A DNA stretch of 64,000 bases from Novosphingobium panipatense (GTDB lineage Bacteria > Pseudomonadota > Alphaproteobacteria > Sphingomonadales > Sphingomonadaceae): contig NZ_MSQB01000027.1 in the NCBI RefSeq assembly GCF_002149965.1, positions 1-64,000 on the forward strand. Direction: 5' to 3'. This document shows positions 34,690 through 44,554 of this stretch, piece by piece. The translations under genes were made by a program, and so were the position numbers. The notes beneath the pieces are model-generated. The model was not told the origin of the DNA. It saw nothing but the letters and a program-made list of their open reading frames with translations, and did not search any database. Each line of letters begins with the position of its first letter. The stretch's first letter is position 1.

Positions 34690-35322
34690 TCAGATCTCCG
34701 TGTTTTCTGCAAGGGCAAGCGCGTCCTCTACGTCGATCCCTAGATAGCGCACCGTGTTCTCAATCTTGCTATGGCCGAGCAGTATCTGAACGGCGCGAAG
34801 GTTGCCCGTCGCCCTGTAGATGATCGATGCCTTCGTTCGGCGAAGTGAGTGCGTGCCATACTCGCTCCGCATCAAGCCGACACCTGTCACCCATTCGTCG
34901 ACAAGCCGAGCATACTGCCGTGTGCTCAGGTGCCCATTGTGATCAACCCGGCTTGGGAAAACATAATCGTCCACTGTTCCGCCCCGGCGTTCGAGCCATG
35001 CCAGCAAGCTCGCTCGAGCATCTGGCAGCAGCTCAAATTGAACGGGCCGACCTGTTTTCTGCTGCATGACGATTGCCCGCGTTCGGACCTGCCCGCCGCT
35101 TACAAGGTCGCCGATCTTGGTCTGCACGAGGTCGCAGCCCCGAAGCTTGCTGTCGATCGCCAGATCGAACAGCGCCCGATCTCGTAGGCGGCGGCGCTGA
35201 TTGAGGTAGAAACGGATTTCCCAAATCTGCTTCGGTTTCAGCGCCCGCTTGGCGCCCACGGTCCTTCCTGCATTCCAAACCGGGCGCTTGGTGGCGATGA
35301 GTTCTGTTTCAGGCATCTCCAT
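34690..35322 (-). CDS. Tyrosine recombinase/integrase (catalytic domain only)
   Basis: A 210-residue phage-integrase-family protein. The catalytic residues are visible: Arg in SKLRGCDL, the His-Leu-Arg-Arg box THSLRRTKASIIYR, the later His in LLGHSKIENTV and the nucleophile Tyr in RYLGIDVEDAL. The usual N-terminal core-binding domain is absent, as in a group of short integrases on plasmids and islands. A related truncated copy lies downstream. It may have brought in or rearranged the neighbouring stress-tolerance genes. Confidence 0.88.
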   Translation of the reverse strand: MEMPETELIATKRPVWNAGRTVGAKRALKPKQIWEIRFYLNQRRRLRDRALFDLAIDSKLRGCDLVQTKIGDLVSGGQVRTRAIVMQQKTGRPVQFELLPDARASLLAWLERRGGTVDDYVFPSRVDHNGHLSTRQYARLVDEWVTGVGLMRSEYGTHSLRRTKASIIYRATGNLRAVQILLGHSKIENTVRYLGIDVEDALALAENTEI

Positions 35323-35388
35323 GATCGTTCTCCTTTGGCCACATTGGCCTTCTGCAGAACGCTTGCCGACGAGGATGCGCAGGACTTG

Positions 35389-35580
35389 CTATAGGGCTCG
35401 TGCCGACCAGACCCGGTCGTTCCCATCAACCATCATGAAGGACCGTTCACGCCAAAACCTGCCGTTGGTGTGGCTCTCAGCACCCGGACAGAAGCCGCGA
35501 ACATCTCGGCCATACACTCGCTCAAATGAAGCCGCCGGAAGCTGCCGCTTATTCATTGCTGAGCCAAAGACGATAGCCAT
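35389..35580 (-). CDS. Small hypothetical protein
   Basis: A 63-residue protein (MAIVFGSAMNKRQLP...NDRVWSARAL) rich in Arg and aromatic residues. The ATG at 35580 has a strong AGGAGG ribosome site eight bases upstream and is preferred over an earlier in-frame codon. No domain is recognised. It lies between the recombinase and hsp20, on the same strand. Confidence 0.55.
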   Translation of the reverse strand: MAIVFGSAMNKRQLPAASFERVYGRDVRGFCPGAESHTNGRFWRERSFMMVDGNDRVWSARAL

Positions 35581-35683
35581 CTCGACATTCCTCCTATTTA
35601 CGGACTGGTTTGGGCAAAGCTTCGTCAAGCGGGGCAGGTGCGATTGCACCCACCCCGCCGAGGATTTGCCCGATGATTGGGGC

Positions 35684-36160
35684 TTAGGCCGCCTTGTCTT
35701 CAGTCAGCTGCGGTGTGTCGTCGTTGACATGCTCGCGGCTTCCGATGGCGATCTTGCGCGGCTTGAGCGATTCAGGGACGATCCGCTGAAGCGAGATCGT
35801 CAACATGCCGTGCTCATAATCCGCATCGCGCACTTCGACATAGTCGGCCAGCTGGAACCGCCGCTCGAACGCGCGGGCAGCGATACCGCGGTGAACGAAT
35901 TCAACACCGTCTTCGTCCTTCTCGGTCTTCTGACCGGAGATGACGAGCTGGTTCTGCTGTGCAGTGATGTCGATTTCGTCCGGACGGAAGCCGGCAACCG
36001 CCAGAGTGATCCGGTAGCTGTCCTCGCCGGTGCGAACGATGTCGAAGGGTGGGTAGCCATCCTGCGTCTCGGCGCGGAAGCTGTTCTCGAGCGCATCGAA
36101 GAGCCGATCGAAACCGACCGTCGAGCGGCGATAGGGGGTCAAATCAAATGCAGTTCTCAT
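35684..36160 (-). CDS. Small heat-shock protein Hsp20 (IbpA type)
   Basis: A 158-residue ATP-independent chaperone. It starts MRTAFDLTPYRRSTVGFDRLFDALE, as IbpA proteins do, followed by the alpha-crystallin domain (PFDIVRTGEDSYRITLAVAGFRPDEIDI through HGMLTISLQRIVPESLKPRKI) with the IxI-like tail IAI. The ATG at 36160 sits nine bases after AAGGAGG. Upstream lie a sigma32-type promoter and a ROSE-like leader, so expression is probably controlled by heat at both transcription and translation. Confidence 0.93.
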   Translation of the reverse strand: MRTAFDLTPYRRSTVGFDRLFDALENSFRAETQDGYPPFDIVRTGEDSYRITLAVAGFRPDEIDITAQQNQLVISGQKTEKDEDGVEFVHRGIAARAFERRFQLADYVEVRDADYEHGMLTISLQRIVPESLKPRKIAIGSREHVNDDTPQLTEDKAA

Positions 36161-36258
36161 TTCCAAATCCTCCTTGTTGAGCAATCTGGGCGTGAGAGGC
36201 GCCGGGAACCAAGAGCCGACGCCCTCTGTCCAACCGGACCCGTTATGGCATCCGGCAT
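36161..36258 (-). ncRNA. Candidate ROSE-type RNA thermometer in the hsp20 leader
   Basis: On the minus strand the leader ends TTGCTCAACAAGGAGG before the start codon. In ROSE elements UYGCU pairs with the AGGA ribosome site leaving one bulged G; here UUGCU and AGGA can pair exactly so around a five-base CAACA loop. About 100 bases of leader precede it. Confidence 0.5.
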
Positions 36259-36265
36259 TTATAAA

Positions 36266-36292
36266 ATTATGAAACGCGCAATTGGTTTCAAG
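36266..36292 (-). promoter_or_regulatory. Sigma32-type heat-shock promoter of hsp20
   Basis: Minus-strand CTTGAAA (36292-36286) is followed after 14 bases by CATAAT (36271-36266), matching the heat-shock sigma factor pattern. Confidence 0.6.
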
Positions 36293-36336
36293 ACCTATTA
36301 AAAATTTTTATGGGTTTGTTTTCAGTGCCTTGCAAG

Positions 36337-36376
36337 AGAAGACCAGGCGCACCGATGGAGGTGCGCCTGGCCTTCT
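36337..36376. terminator. Rho-independent-type hairpin between DUF465 gene and hsp20
   Basis: CCAGGCGCACC (36343-36353) pairs with GGTGCGCCTGG (36360-36370) around a six-base loop, extended by AGAAG/CTTCT. It would end the minus-strand DUF465 transcript before hsp20. Confidence 0.7.
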
Positions 36377-36408
36377 TCCAGGAGACAATTTGATAGGATC
36401 AAGTCCGT

Positions 36409-36600
36409 TTACGCGGTCAGCCGATCGCTGCTCGCGTGACTGGTAGCCCAGTTTTGCATCTGGTCCTTGACCGCCAGTTTGAGCTTCTTCAGCCGGGCAA
36501 TCAGAACTTCGTCAGGCCGGGGTCGTTTGCTTTCCAGCCGGATTTCATCCTCCAGCCGTGCATGTTCGCGTGAAAGATACTCCAGATACCTGTCGGCCAT
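36409..36600 (-). CDS. DUF465/YdcH-family small protein
   Basis: A 63-residue charged helical protein (MADRYLEYLSREHARLEDEIRLESK...LKKLKLAVKDQMQNW) of the DUF465 family, predicted to form a coiled-coil hairpin. The ATG at 36600 has GAGGAGGAG upstream. Members are common beside heat-shock genes in Alphaproteobacteria; the function is unknown. Confidence 0.75.
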   Translation of the reverse strand: MADRYLEYLSREHARLEDEIRLESKRPRPDEVLIARLKKLKLAVKDQMQNWATSHASSDRLTA

Positions 36601-36720
36601 AGACTCCTCCTCTCTCATTCGACCGATTGATCCGTTAAGCCCCGTTCAGAACCTGCCCGGTGTCAGGCCGCGTGAGCAGGTGCCGAACTGGCATTGCTAA
36701 CTGCCTGGTGTTCGCGGATT

Positions 36721-36749
36721 GGAGAGCGCGGTGCGATACCCCGCTCTCC
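36721..36749. terminator. Hairpin after groEL
   Basis: GGAGAGCG (36721-36728) and CGCTCTCC (36742-36749) form a stem just past the groEL stop. No T-run follows on the minus strand, so termination strength is unclear. Confidence 0.45.
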
Positions 36750-36757
36750 TCTCGCGA

Positions 36758-38377
<1,620 letters not shown>

Positions 38378-38430
38378 TTTGGCCTGCTCCTTTATCTTCT
38401 TTCGATTGAACCGAAGATCGGGTTGGTTGC

Positions 38431-38745
38431 TTACGCCGCCTTTTTGAGCTCGGCGGCAGTTTCGATGATGCCGAGGATGTCGCTCTCCTTCATGATGAGC
38501 AGGTCCTCGCCGTCGATCCGCACTTCGGTGCCAGACCACTTGCCGAACAGGATGCGGTCGCCCGCCTTGACGGCGAGTTCCACCAGCTTCCCGGCATCGT
38601 CACGCGCCCCCGGGCCAACGGCGACGACTTCGCCTTCCATCGGCTTTTCCTTGGCGGTGTCAGGGATGATAATGCCGCCGGCCGTCTTTTCTTCGGCCTC
38701 GATACGGCGAACCAGCACGCGATCGTGCAAAGGTCGGAAATGCAT
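38431..38745 (-). CDS. groES: Co-chaperonin GroES
   Basis: A 104-residue GroES, slightly longer than the usual 95-97 because of the tail ETAAELKKAA. The fold markers FRPLHDRVLVRRIEAEEKTAGGIIIPDTAKEKP (mobile loop included) and GDRILFGKWSGTEV are clear. It precedes groEL by 53 bases. Upstream are a sigma32-type promoter and a CIRCE-like repeat. Confidence 0.97.
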   Translation of the reverse strand: MHFRPLHDRVLVRRIEAEEKTAGGIIIPDTAKEKPMEGEVVAVGPGARDDAGKLVELAVKAGDRILFGKWSGTEVRIDGEDLLIMKESDILGIIETAAELKKAA

Positions 38746-38816
38746 GCATAACCTCCATTACAAAGCGAAATGACTTACAGCGCCTCCCCCGGATGATCGG
38801 CAGGAGGCATTTCGCG

Positions 38817-38844
38817 ATCTAGTTTTGCTGGAAACGGCTTCAAG
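38817..38844 (-). promoter_or_regulatory. Sigma32-type promoter of groES-groEL
   Basis: Minus-strand CTTGAAG (38844-38838) and CTAGAT (38822-38817) are 15 bases apart, about 70 bases before the groES start. Confidence 0.6.
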
Positions 38845-38862
38845 AGGTCCAAATCAAATTTT

Positions 38863-38889
38863 TTGGCACTCGCCGATTGCGACTGCCAA
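38863..38889. promoter_or_regulatory. CIRCE-like operator (HrcA site)
   Basis: TTGGCACTC and GACTGCCAA are inverted around exactly nine bases, the CIRCE layout (TTAGCACTC-N9-GAGTGCTAA) with several substitutions. It lies upstream of the sigma32-type -35 box of groES, not downstream as is usual. Confidence 0.55.
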
Positions 38890-39008
38890 TGGGCGCTTTC
38901 CGGAGGCCTTATCAGGGTCTTGACGGTCTGAAATCGACTCACAAAATATCCCGAGCGGAGCAATCCGCGGTGAGTGATAAGCGGCAAGGCAGAAAGGAGG
39001 ATGTTCCC

Positions 39009-39242
39009 ATGTCGCAACCATTCGCACGCTACCTGCATCCCTTCGATGTAGCGCATCATCCCGCGCTTGAGCCCGAAGTGAAGCGAGCCATCCTGGCTTC
39101 CTGGGCATCTGATCGGCATGCCGTCGAAAACCAACCTGCGATGCGCCAGCCCCCCGAACTCAAAGGTCCGGTTTGCGTTGACGACGTATTCGCGGCGCTG
39201 CGCTCGCTCGATGGCCCGGACAGCCAGCCCACGCTGCAATGA
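39009..39242 (+). CDS. Conserved small hypothetical protein
   Basis: A 77-residue protein beginning MSQPFARYLHPFDVAHHPALEPEVKRAILASWASD and ending with VCVDDVFAALRSLDG. An AAAGGAGG ribosome site lies just before the ATG at 39009. Proteins of this kind recur in Alphaproteobacteria next to usg and heat-shock genes, but no function is known. Its stop overlaps usg by four bases (ATGA), and it is divergent from groES. Confidence 0.75.
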   Translation: MSQPFARYLHPFDVAHHPALEPEVKRAILASWASDRHAVENQPAMRQPPELKGPVCVDDVFAALRSLDGPDSQPTLQ

Positions 39243-39508
39243 CCGATCGCGCTTTTCTGGTTCAGCTGGACGGATATGGGCTTACCACGGCAGAAATCTG
39301 CTATTTCATGCCGGATCACCCCTCGCTCTTGCAGGTCTATGCCTGGCAGGAATACGACGCAGCACCGGATTTTCCGGTACTGTTCGACTTCCTCGCGCAT
39401 TGGCGGCGCGAGATCGAAGCGGAGATCAGGTCAGTCCGAATCGCCCATGAGAAAGTGATCCGGCCAGCGAGCTGGCGTTTGGCGGACGGCGTGATCTCGT
39501 GGGAGTAG
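39239..39508 (+). CDS. usg: Usg-family protein
   Basis: An 89-residue protein with the conserved GYGLTTAEICYFMPDHPSLLQVYAWQEYD and SVRIAHEKVIRPASWR of the Usg family, named for its position in trp operons but of unknown function. Coupled to the upstream small gene by a four-base overlap. Here it is linked to heat-shock genes instead of trp genes. Confidence 0.85.
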   Translation: MTDRAFLVQLDGYGLTTAEICYFMPDHPSLLQVYAWQEYDAAPDFPVLFDFLAHWRREIEAEIRSVRIAHEKVIRPASWRLADGVISWE

Positions 39509-39842
39509 CAGAGCCGGGTGATTGAGCTTGCAGACCCGTATTCATGCTAGTCGCAGTCATACCGCCCTGCGTGGCCCGAGGTCAAATGTCGGCTTCTGGC
39601 AGGAGCCGACCTTCATCCTACGGCATAGGAAAGGCAGAAAAGTCCCAGCCTCGGCCATAACCGGACTGACCGCTCGTAAGCGCGAGTCTTTTCCAATTGA
39701 GCGACTTGGATGGGCGCTTTGCAGAAGCCTGCCTTCTGCAGGGGGCAACTGATCCTGCTCAGTCTACCAGGGTCTCAAGGATGCGAGGCGGCACGCCAAC
39801 AAAGTGCGCCGCGCCGACAATGCTGGGCTCGCCAACTTGCGA
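39509..39842. other. Gene-free interval with a short dispersed-type repeat
   Basis: No gene is supported. ATGTCGGCT (39588) and AGCCGACCT (39604) make an inverted pair; a related GTCGGCT-containing segment occurs at about 14918. Sequences of this kind are scattered in alphaproteobacterial genomes and often give spurious reading frames. Confidence 0.35.
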
Positions 39843-40040
39843 TTAGAAGTTGGCTTTCGGCGGGACGACCCCAGCGTCACCGGCACGCTCATCCATGCGT
39901 TTGAGCATCGCGCGCTTCTGTGGAGTACGCCGGGCGCCGGTATTGCGCATTGCTTCAGTGCGCTCAGGCGTGTCGATGATGCCGAGTTCGGCTTTGCGCT
40001 CACGGATGCCGGCCAAGAAGTCAGAAAGAGGCACGATCAT
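39843..40040 (-). CDS. Small conserved hypothetical protein
   Basis: A 65-residue basic protein (MIVPLSDFLAGIRERKAEL...PEKR-like RRTPQKRAML...GVVPPKANF). The pattern MRNTGARRTPQKRAMLKRM is of a type seen in small sphingomonad accessory proteins. An AGGGTGAG sequence precedes the ATG at 40040. Function unknown; it lies alone between usg and the Qat genes. Confidence 0.55.
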   Translation of the reverse strand: MIVPLSDFLAGIRERKAELGIIDTPERTEAMRNTGARRTPQKRAMLKRMDERAGDAGVVPPKANF

Positions 40041-40437
40041 GAGCGCTTCTCACCCTTATCGAGGCCGGTCGCTGAGTAAAAGCGCAGTCACCGGGTCGTT
40101 GTTCACTCGCAGGCGAGGTTAGTCCGAATCAAGCGACGGTGCCAGCCTGACCATCGTTCGCTCACCCAACCACAACCTTGCATTCCCATGAACCCCATCC
40201 AACACTTTGCAATCGGGACGTTGTGCCCGATCACCTTACCTGAAAATTTTCGGTGCATTGGATTGTCATAAACGGGCAGCATGACGCTGCTCGCGGCATT
40301 CAAAATCGCTTTGCGCGCCCGGACCTCTGAAAAGCATGGGATAAAGCGGCTTACTTCATGTACTTATTCTATCTATCGTACTTGACGCCGCCACAAATGA
40401 CAGGAACGATAAGGGAACACGTGAGGTGAATCCCTAA
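40041..40437. other. Intergenic region upstream of the Qat operon
   Basis: No gene is seen. The last 80 bases are A+T-rich (TACTTATTCTATCTATCG near 40362) and probably hold the qatA promoter, but no unambiguous -35/-10 pair can be named. Confidence 0.35.
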
Positions 40438-42354
40438 ATGTGGTCAGATAATGAGACTATCCGTGATTTGGTCAATTTCTCGCACGTCGCAGATATCGCT
40501 GCAGAGAGAATAGTCGGGGCGAAAGGCGAGCCGTTGTCCGTCGGTATCTCCGGCGACTGGGGCGTCGGTAAGTCATCGATGATGAAGCTTCTGCGCACCT
40601 CGCTTGGTCAGCACACGGACGTAGAGTTCCGTTTTGTCGAGTTCAACGCCTGGCTCTATCAGAATTACGACGATGCACGTGCCGCCCTAATGGAGGCGAT
40701 CGCAGCCGCCGTCTTCGAGCAGGCTGTCGCAAAGAAGGACACGCTATCGGAGACCGCTTGGAAGCATGCGCGAAGTCTGTTCGGACGTGTGAAGAAGCTG
40801 AGGGTTCTCGGCCTTATCGGATCGACGGCGATCGATATCTATTCAGGCGGGCATCTCACGCCGTTCCTTGCTGCTGGGATGAGTGCTGCATCTGGCTTGA
40901 TGGATGGCGAAGTATCCGGCGCAGACGTCAAGAGTGTCCAAAAGGTGGCGACGGACGCCTATGAGGGCGGAAAGAAGCTGATCAGCGATAAGAAGCCTGA
41001 GGAAGCCGAGCCAGAGGAGGTCGACAGTCCGCGTAAGGCCATCCAGGCCTTCCGTGACGACCTTGAAGCTACCCTGACGGAACTTGGCATTACCCTTGTG
41101 GTACTCATCGATGATTTGGATCGCTGTCTGCCAAAGACCGCTATCGCGACCTTGGAATCGATGCGTCTGTTTCTCTTCCTCAAGCAGACCGCCTTCGTGA
41201 TCGCGGCCGATGAGGGCATGATCCGGCAAGCGGTCCGATCACATTTCGATAACACCGCCCTAGATGATGACCTCGTCACCAATTATTTCGACAAGCTGAT
41301 CCAGCTTCCCATTCGGGTTCCCGCGCTCGGCACGCAGGAAGTCCGCGCATACCTCATGATGCTATTCGTAGATGCGGACACGGATCTCGACACCTCGGTC
41401 AAAGACGTCGTCCGTGAAGCAGTGTGCAAGCGGTTGGCTCAGTCCTGGACCGGCGTTCGAGTCGATAAGGCCTTCGTATGTGACACGATCAAGGATAGCC
41501 CGCCGAACAAGGAATGTCCGTCGGGCTTGCTGAACCGCTTGGCACTTGCTGAACGAATTGCACCAATCCTGACCACGTCGCCGAAGATCCGCGGTAATCC
41601 GCGACTCATCAAGCGCTTCCTCAACACGCTCTCGATGCGAAGCTCCATGGCGCGGATTCAGTCCGTGACGGTGGACGATGAGGTGCTGGTCAAGCTGCTG
41701 CTTTTTGAACGTTGTGGCGATAAGGACGCCTACGCGGACCTGCTGCGAGCAGTGAACGAATCCGAAGACGGATATGCGACGTTGCTTGGAGACATGGAGC
41801 GACGCGCCCGCGGCGACGAAACAGCGCCGGAACTGGAGAAACCATGGAACGAGACGTTCCATATGAACTGGCTCGCCATGGATCCGCCACTCGCCAACAA
41901 GGATCTGCGAGGTGCGTTGTACGTCGGCAGGGAAAGCCATCCGATCATCTTCCGCGCTGACGAATTATCATCCGAGGCAATGGAGGTGCTCGACATGCTC
42001 CTAAAACTGAATTCGGCGAGCCCAACCGTGAGCGCCGAAATCGCGAAGCTGTCGAACCCCGAAATCGGCCGGATCACGGACAAGCTCATCGTGAGGGCGA
42101 AGAACGAGACCGCCTGGGGCACTCCTCCGATCCTCAACGCTCTGCAGGCACTTGCTGCAGCATCTCCCAATTCAGCTCGCGCCGTTGTCGCCTTTTTCAG
42201 CGAGGTGCCTTCCAGTCAAATCAAGCCAGCAATCGTTCCGCGGTTGCGCACACTCCCTTGGGGACAAGAAGTGTTGATCGCATTCCAAAAGCGAGGCGAC
42301 CTCGCAAAGCCCGCTCAGAACGCCGTCACCAGTGCATTGAAGGGGGAGAACTGA
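40438..42354 (+). CDS. qatA: QatA: KAP-family ATPase of the Qat anti-phage system
   Basis: A 638-residue KAP P-loop NTPase. Walker A is GDWGVGKSS (residues 39-47) and Walker B LVVLIDDLDRC (about 218-228), with two hydrophobic stretches inserted between them (about 120-150) as KAP ATPases have. It is followed by a Pro-rich protein, a QueC-like enzyme and a TatD nuclease in overlapping order, which is exactly the QatABCD composition. QatA is thought to power or sense infection; the mechanism is not known. Codon use is less GC-rich than the core genes beyond 45.9 kb, in keeping with transfer. Confidence 0.92.
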   Translation: MWSDNETIRDLVNFSHVADIAAERIVGAKGEPLSVGISGDWGVGKSSMMKLLRTSLGQHTDVEFRFVEFNAWLYQNYDDARAALMEAIAAAVFEQAVAKKDTLSETAWKHARSLFGRVKKLRVLGLIGSTAIDIYSGGHLTPFLAAGMSAASGLMDGEVSGADVKSVQKVATDAYEGGKKLISDKKPEEAEPEEVDSPRKAIQAFRDDLEATLTELGITLVVLIDDLDRCLPKTAIATLESMRLFLFLKQTAFVIAADEGMIRQAVRSHFDNTALDDDLVTNYFDKLIQLPIRVPALGTQEVRAYLMMLFVDADTDLDTSVKDVVREAVCKRLAQSWTGVRVDKAFVCDTIKDSPPNKECPSGLLNRLALAERIAPILTTSPKIRGNPRLIKRFLNTLSMRSSMARIQSVTVDDEVLVKLLLFERCGDKDAYADLLRAVNESEDGYATLLGDMERRARGDETAPELEKPWNETFHMNWLAMDPPLANKDLRGALYVGRESHPIIFRADELSSEAMEVLDMLLKLNSASPTVSAEIAKLSNPEIGRITDKLIVRAKNETAWGTPPILNALQALAAASPNSARAVVAFFSEVPSSQIKPAIVPRLRTLPWGQEVLIAFQKRGDLAKPAQNAVTSALKGEN

Positions 42355-43277
42355 TGGGTACGTCTGCCTCAAGCCGTGGACCTGGCTCCGGCCCCGATAT
42401 CCCTATCGTGCCGCCTTGGGTCGATAATCCACCGCCCGCTCAGCCCGTGCCGCAGCCACCTACACCAATACCTGCCCCAGCGCAGCCGCCGACGTCGCCA
42501 TCACCGCAGACACCTCCTTCACCAAATCCTCAGGTTGCCCCTCAGCCAGACGGTCAACCGCAACCCCAACCGCAGCCGCAGGATCCGTCCGACCTCTCGG
42601 CACCTGGCCGATGGCGTGGGGTAAGGACGTCGCTTGGGAAATTTGGCGGCGGCGGCGAGGATCGTGGCAGGCACTTACGCCGCGGTCTCGGACATTATTC
42701 GCGAAGCGGAATGGGAGGCAGCGGCAACGCGGCCCGCCGAATGAGCGGTTCGGCCAAGGCCGCTAGTACCCTCCACACCGCTCTTACTGCGCTGGCGAAT
42801 GGAGAACCACTTCCTCAGGAACTGGGGATCGACCCACAGGCGCTGGCCGGATTGTCTCCGGCCGACTTTGCTGATGCCCTTGTCGATGCCATCCGCCCGC
42901 TCGATGGGACACAGGATGCCGAGGCAACCCGTGATTCGGTTGCTCGAGCGCTGTCGGAAATGCTGGACCAGAATGGCGACATCACCAGCCTGACACCGCA
43001 GCAAGTCGATCAGGTCACAGCATCGACCCTGGGGTACGATGTCGCACTGCGAATTGAGCTAGACGTCGGTAAAGCGATCATCGCGAAGGCCCCTACGAAG
43101 GGCGAAGGACTGGAGCGCCTCCAAGAAATGAAGGACTATGTTCGCGAAGTCGTCGCTGCCGAATATGCGTCGGAACGCGCCAGTGTCGGCACGGTCGGCC
43201 AGGCAGCGGTTGAGCGGATTTCACGCAATGCGATCCAACAAGCTTTCGAAGTGTTCGAAGAGGATGGCGAGCTGTGA
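42354..43277 (+). CDS. qatB: QatB: Pro/Gln-rich anti-phage protein
   Basis: A 307-residue protein. Residues 20-80 are a low-complexity Pro/Gln/Ala segment, then a basic Gly/Arg patch (about 95-125, GGGGEDRGRHLRRGLGHYSR), then a helical domain to the end. QatB proteins have no known enzymatic motif. The ATG at 42354 overlaps the qatA stop by one base with AGGGGGAG ahead of it; upstream in-frame codons lie inside qatA. Identification rests on the neighbours rather than on its own sequence. Confidence 0.85.
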   Translation: MGTSASSRGPGSGPDIPIVPPWVDNPPPAQPVPQPPTPIPAPAQPPTSPSPQTPPSPNPQVAPQPDGQPQPQPQPQDPSDLSAPGRWRGVRTSLGKFGGGGEDRGRHLRRGLGHYSRSGMGGSGNAARRMSGSAKAASTLHTALTALANGEPLPQELGIDPQALAGLSPADFADALVDAIRPLDGTQDAEATRDSVARALSEMLDQNGDITSLTPQQVDQVTASTLGYDVALRIELDVGKAIIAKAPTKGEGLERLQEMKDYVREVVAAEYASERASVGTVGQAAVERISRNAIQQAFEVFEEDGEL

Positions 43278-44554
43278 TCAGGATCGCATGCCTTCCCGAA
43301 GATCTTCCGGATCGCGCCGGTACCGATCTGCGCTTCGACATATACTCGCGGTCTCGTCTCGCGGAGCGCGGCCGTGTTGGCAACCTCGTTCCTGGGCGTA
43401 TTCGTCGACTTGGCCTGCGACCTTCGATCGATGCTTGGGATTTCACATCGTTTGCGATGGCCGTTGTCGCTGCCGACGAAGCAGTATCACGCGAGCGTAG
43501 CCCAGATGGATGGACACGCGAAATAGGACTGACGGTAGCCGTGTCCTCCCCTGACTTCTGGAACACGCAGCGCGGCCGCCTCACTCAGGCGCTGCGCTTC
43601 TTGTCTGGCGATATCTGGGAGCTGGAATTCATCGGTGATGGCGCTTCTCCCACAACCAGCGATCCGGCGCGGTTGCGGAACGAAGACATGGTTTGCTTGC
43701 TCTCAGGCGGCATGGACAGTCTGATTGGCGCGATAGATGTCGTTGGCGAAGGTCGCAGGCCGCTTTTCGTCAGCCAGATGGCCAAGGGCGACACTGCGGA
43801 CCAGAAAATGTTTGCAGAGACGATCGCGCCCAAAAGCCTTCATCTTCAGCTTAATCACCATGCCCGACCGCCTGGAGCATCTGAACGATCGCAACGCGCC
43901 CGGTCGATCGCCTTTCTCGGATTCGGTGTGTTGGCAGCGTCGTGCCTGCGTCGGCATCATGATGGCGAGGAGGTGGAACTGCGCATCCCGGAAAACGGCT
44001 TCATTAGTCAGAATGTGCCGCTTACTCCGCTGCGTACAGGCAGTCTCAGCACACGTACGACTCACCCCTATTTCCTGCGCCTGATCCAGGAAACACTCGA
44101 CGCAGCAGGTCTGCGTGTCCGGCTCAATAACCCCTATGAGCATAGTACCAAGGGAGAGATGCTCTTGGGATGTACTGATCAGCCCACCCTTGCGCAGCTT
44201 GTCGGCGATTCAACCAGTTGCGGGCGATATTCTCGTACGGGCTTCCGGCATTGCGGTCGCTGCGTACCCTGTCAGGTGCGACGCGGCGCTTACCTAGCGT
44301 GGGGGCAGGGAGACGACACGACGAACGGATACAAGTACGATCCGTTGGGACAGAACGATTTGCGTCATGCTCGGTTCGATGACGTTAGATCGGTTGCAAT
44401 GGCAATCGAGACAGTTAACCGACACGGCATCGACGAGCTGATTGGTGGTGCGATGAACGCACGTATGCTTGGCGACGTTGCCCCCTATCGTGAGGTCGTT
44501 CGGCGTGGCATCGCAGAATTGTCTGCGCTCCACGCCCATCTTGGTGTCACTTGA
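43274..44554 (+). CDS. qatC: QatC: QueC-like protein
   Basis: A 426-residue protein with a PP-loop ATP motif LLSGGMDSLIGAID near residue 144 and a zinc-type cysteine set Cys315, Cys326, Cys329 and Cys332 (CGRYSRTGFRHCGRCVPC), as in QueC, which makes preQ0. The N-terminal 130 residues are an extra domain not found in QueC. In Qat and related defence systems this module may modify a macromolecule with a deazaguanine or perform nitrile-like chemistry on a protein. It starts with GTG overlapping the qatB stop. Confidence 0.9.
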   Translation: MIRIACLPEDLPDRAGTDLRFDIYSRSRLAERGRVGNLVPGRIRRLGLRPSIDAWDFTSFAMAVVAADEAVSRERSPDGWTREIGLTVAVSSPDFWNTQRGRLTQALRFLSGDIWELEFIGDGASPTTSDPARLRNEDMVCLLSGGMDSLIGAIDVVGEGRRPLFVSQMAKGDTADQKMFAETIAPKSLHLQLNHHARPPGASERSQRARSIAFLGFGVLAASCLRRHHDGEEVELRIPENGFISQNVPLTPLRTGSLSTRTTHPYFLRLIQETLDAAGLRVRLNNPYEHSTKGEMLLGCTDQPTLAQLVGDSTSCGRYSRTGFRHCGRCVPCQVRRGAYLAWGQGDDTTNGYKYDPLGQNDLRHARFDDVRSVAMAIETVNRHGIDELIGGAMNARMLGDVAPYREVVRRGIAELSALHAHLGVT

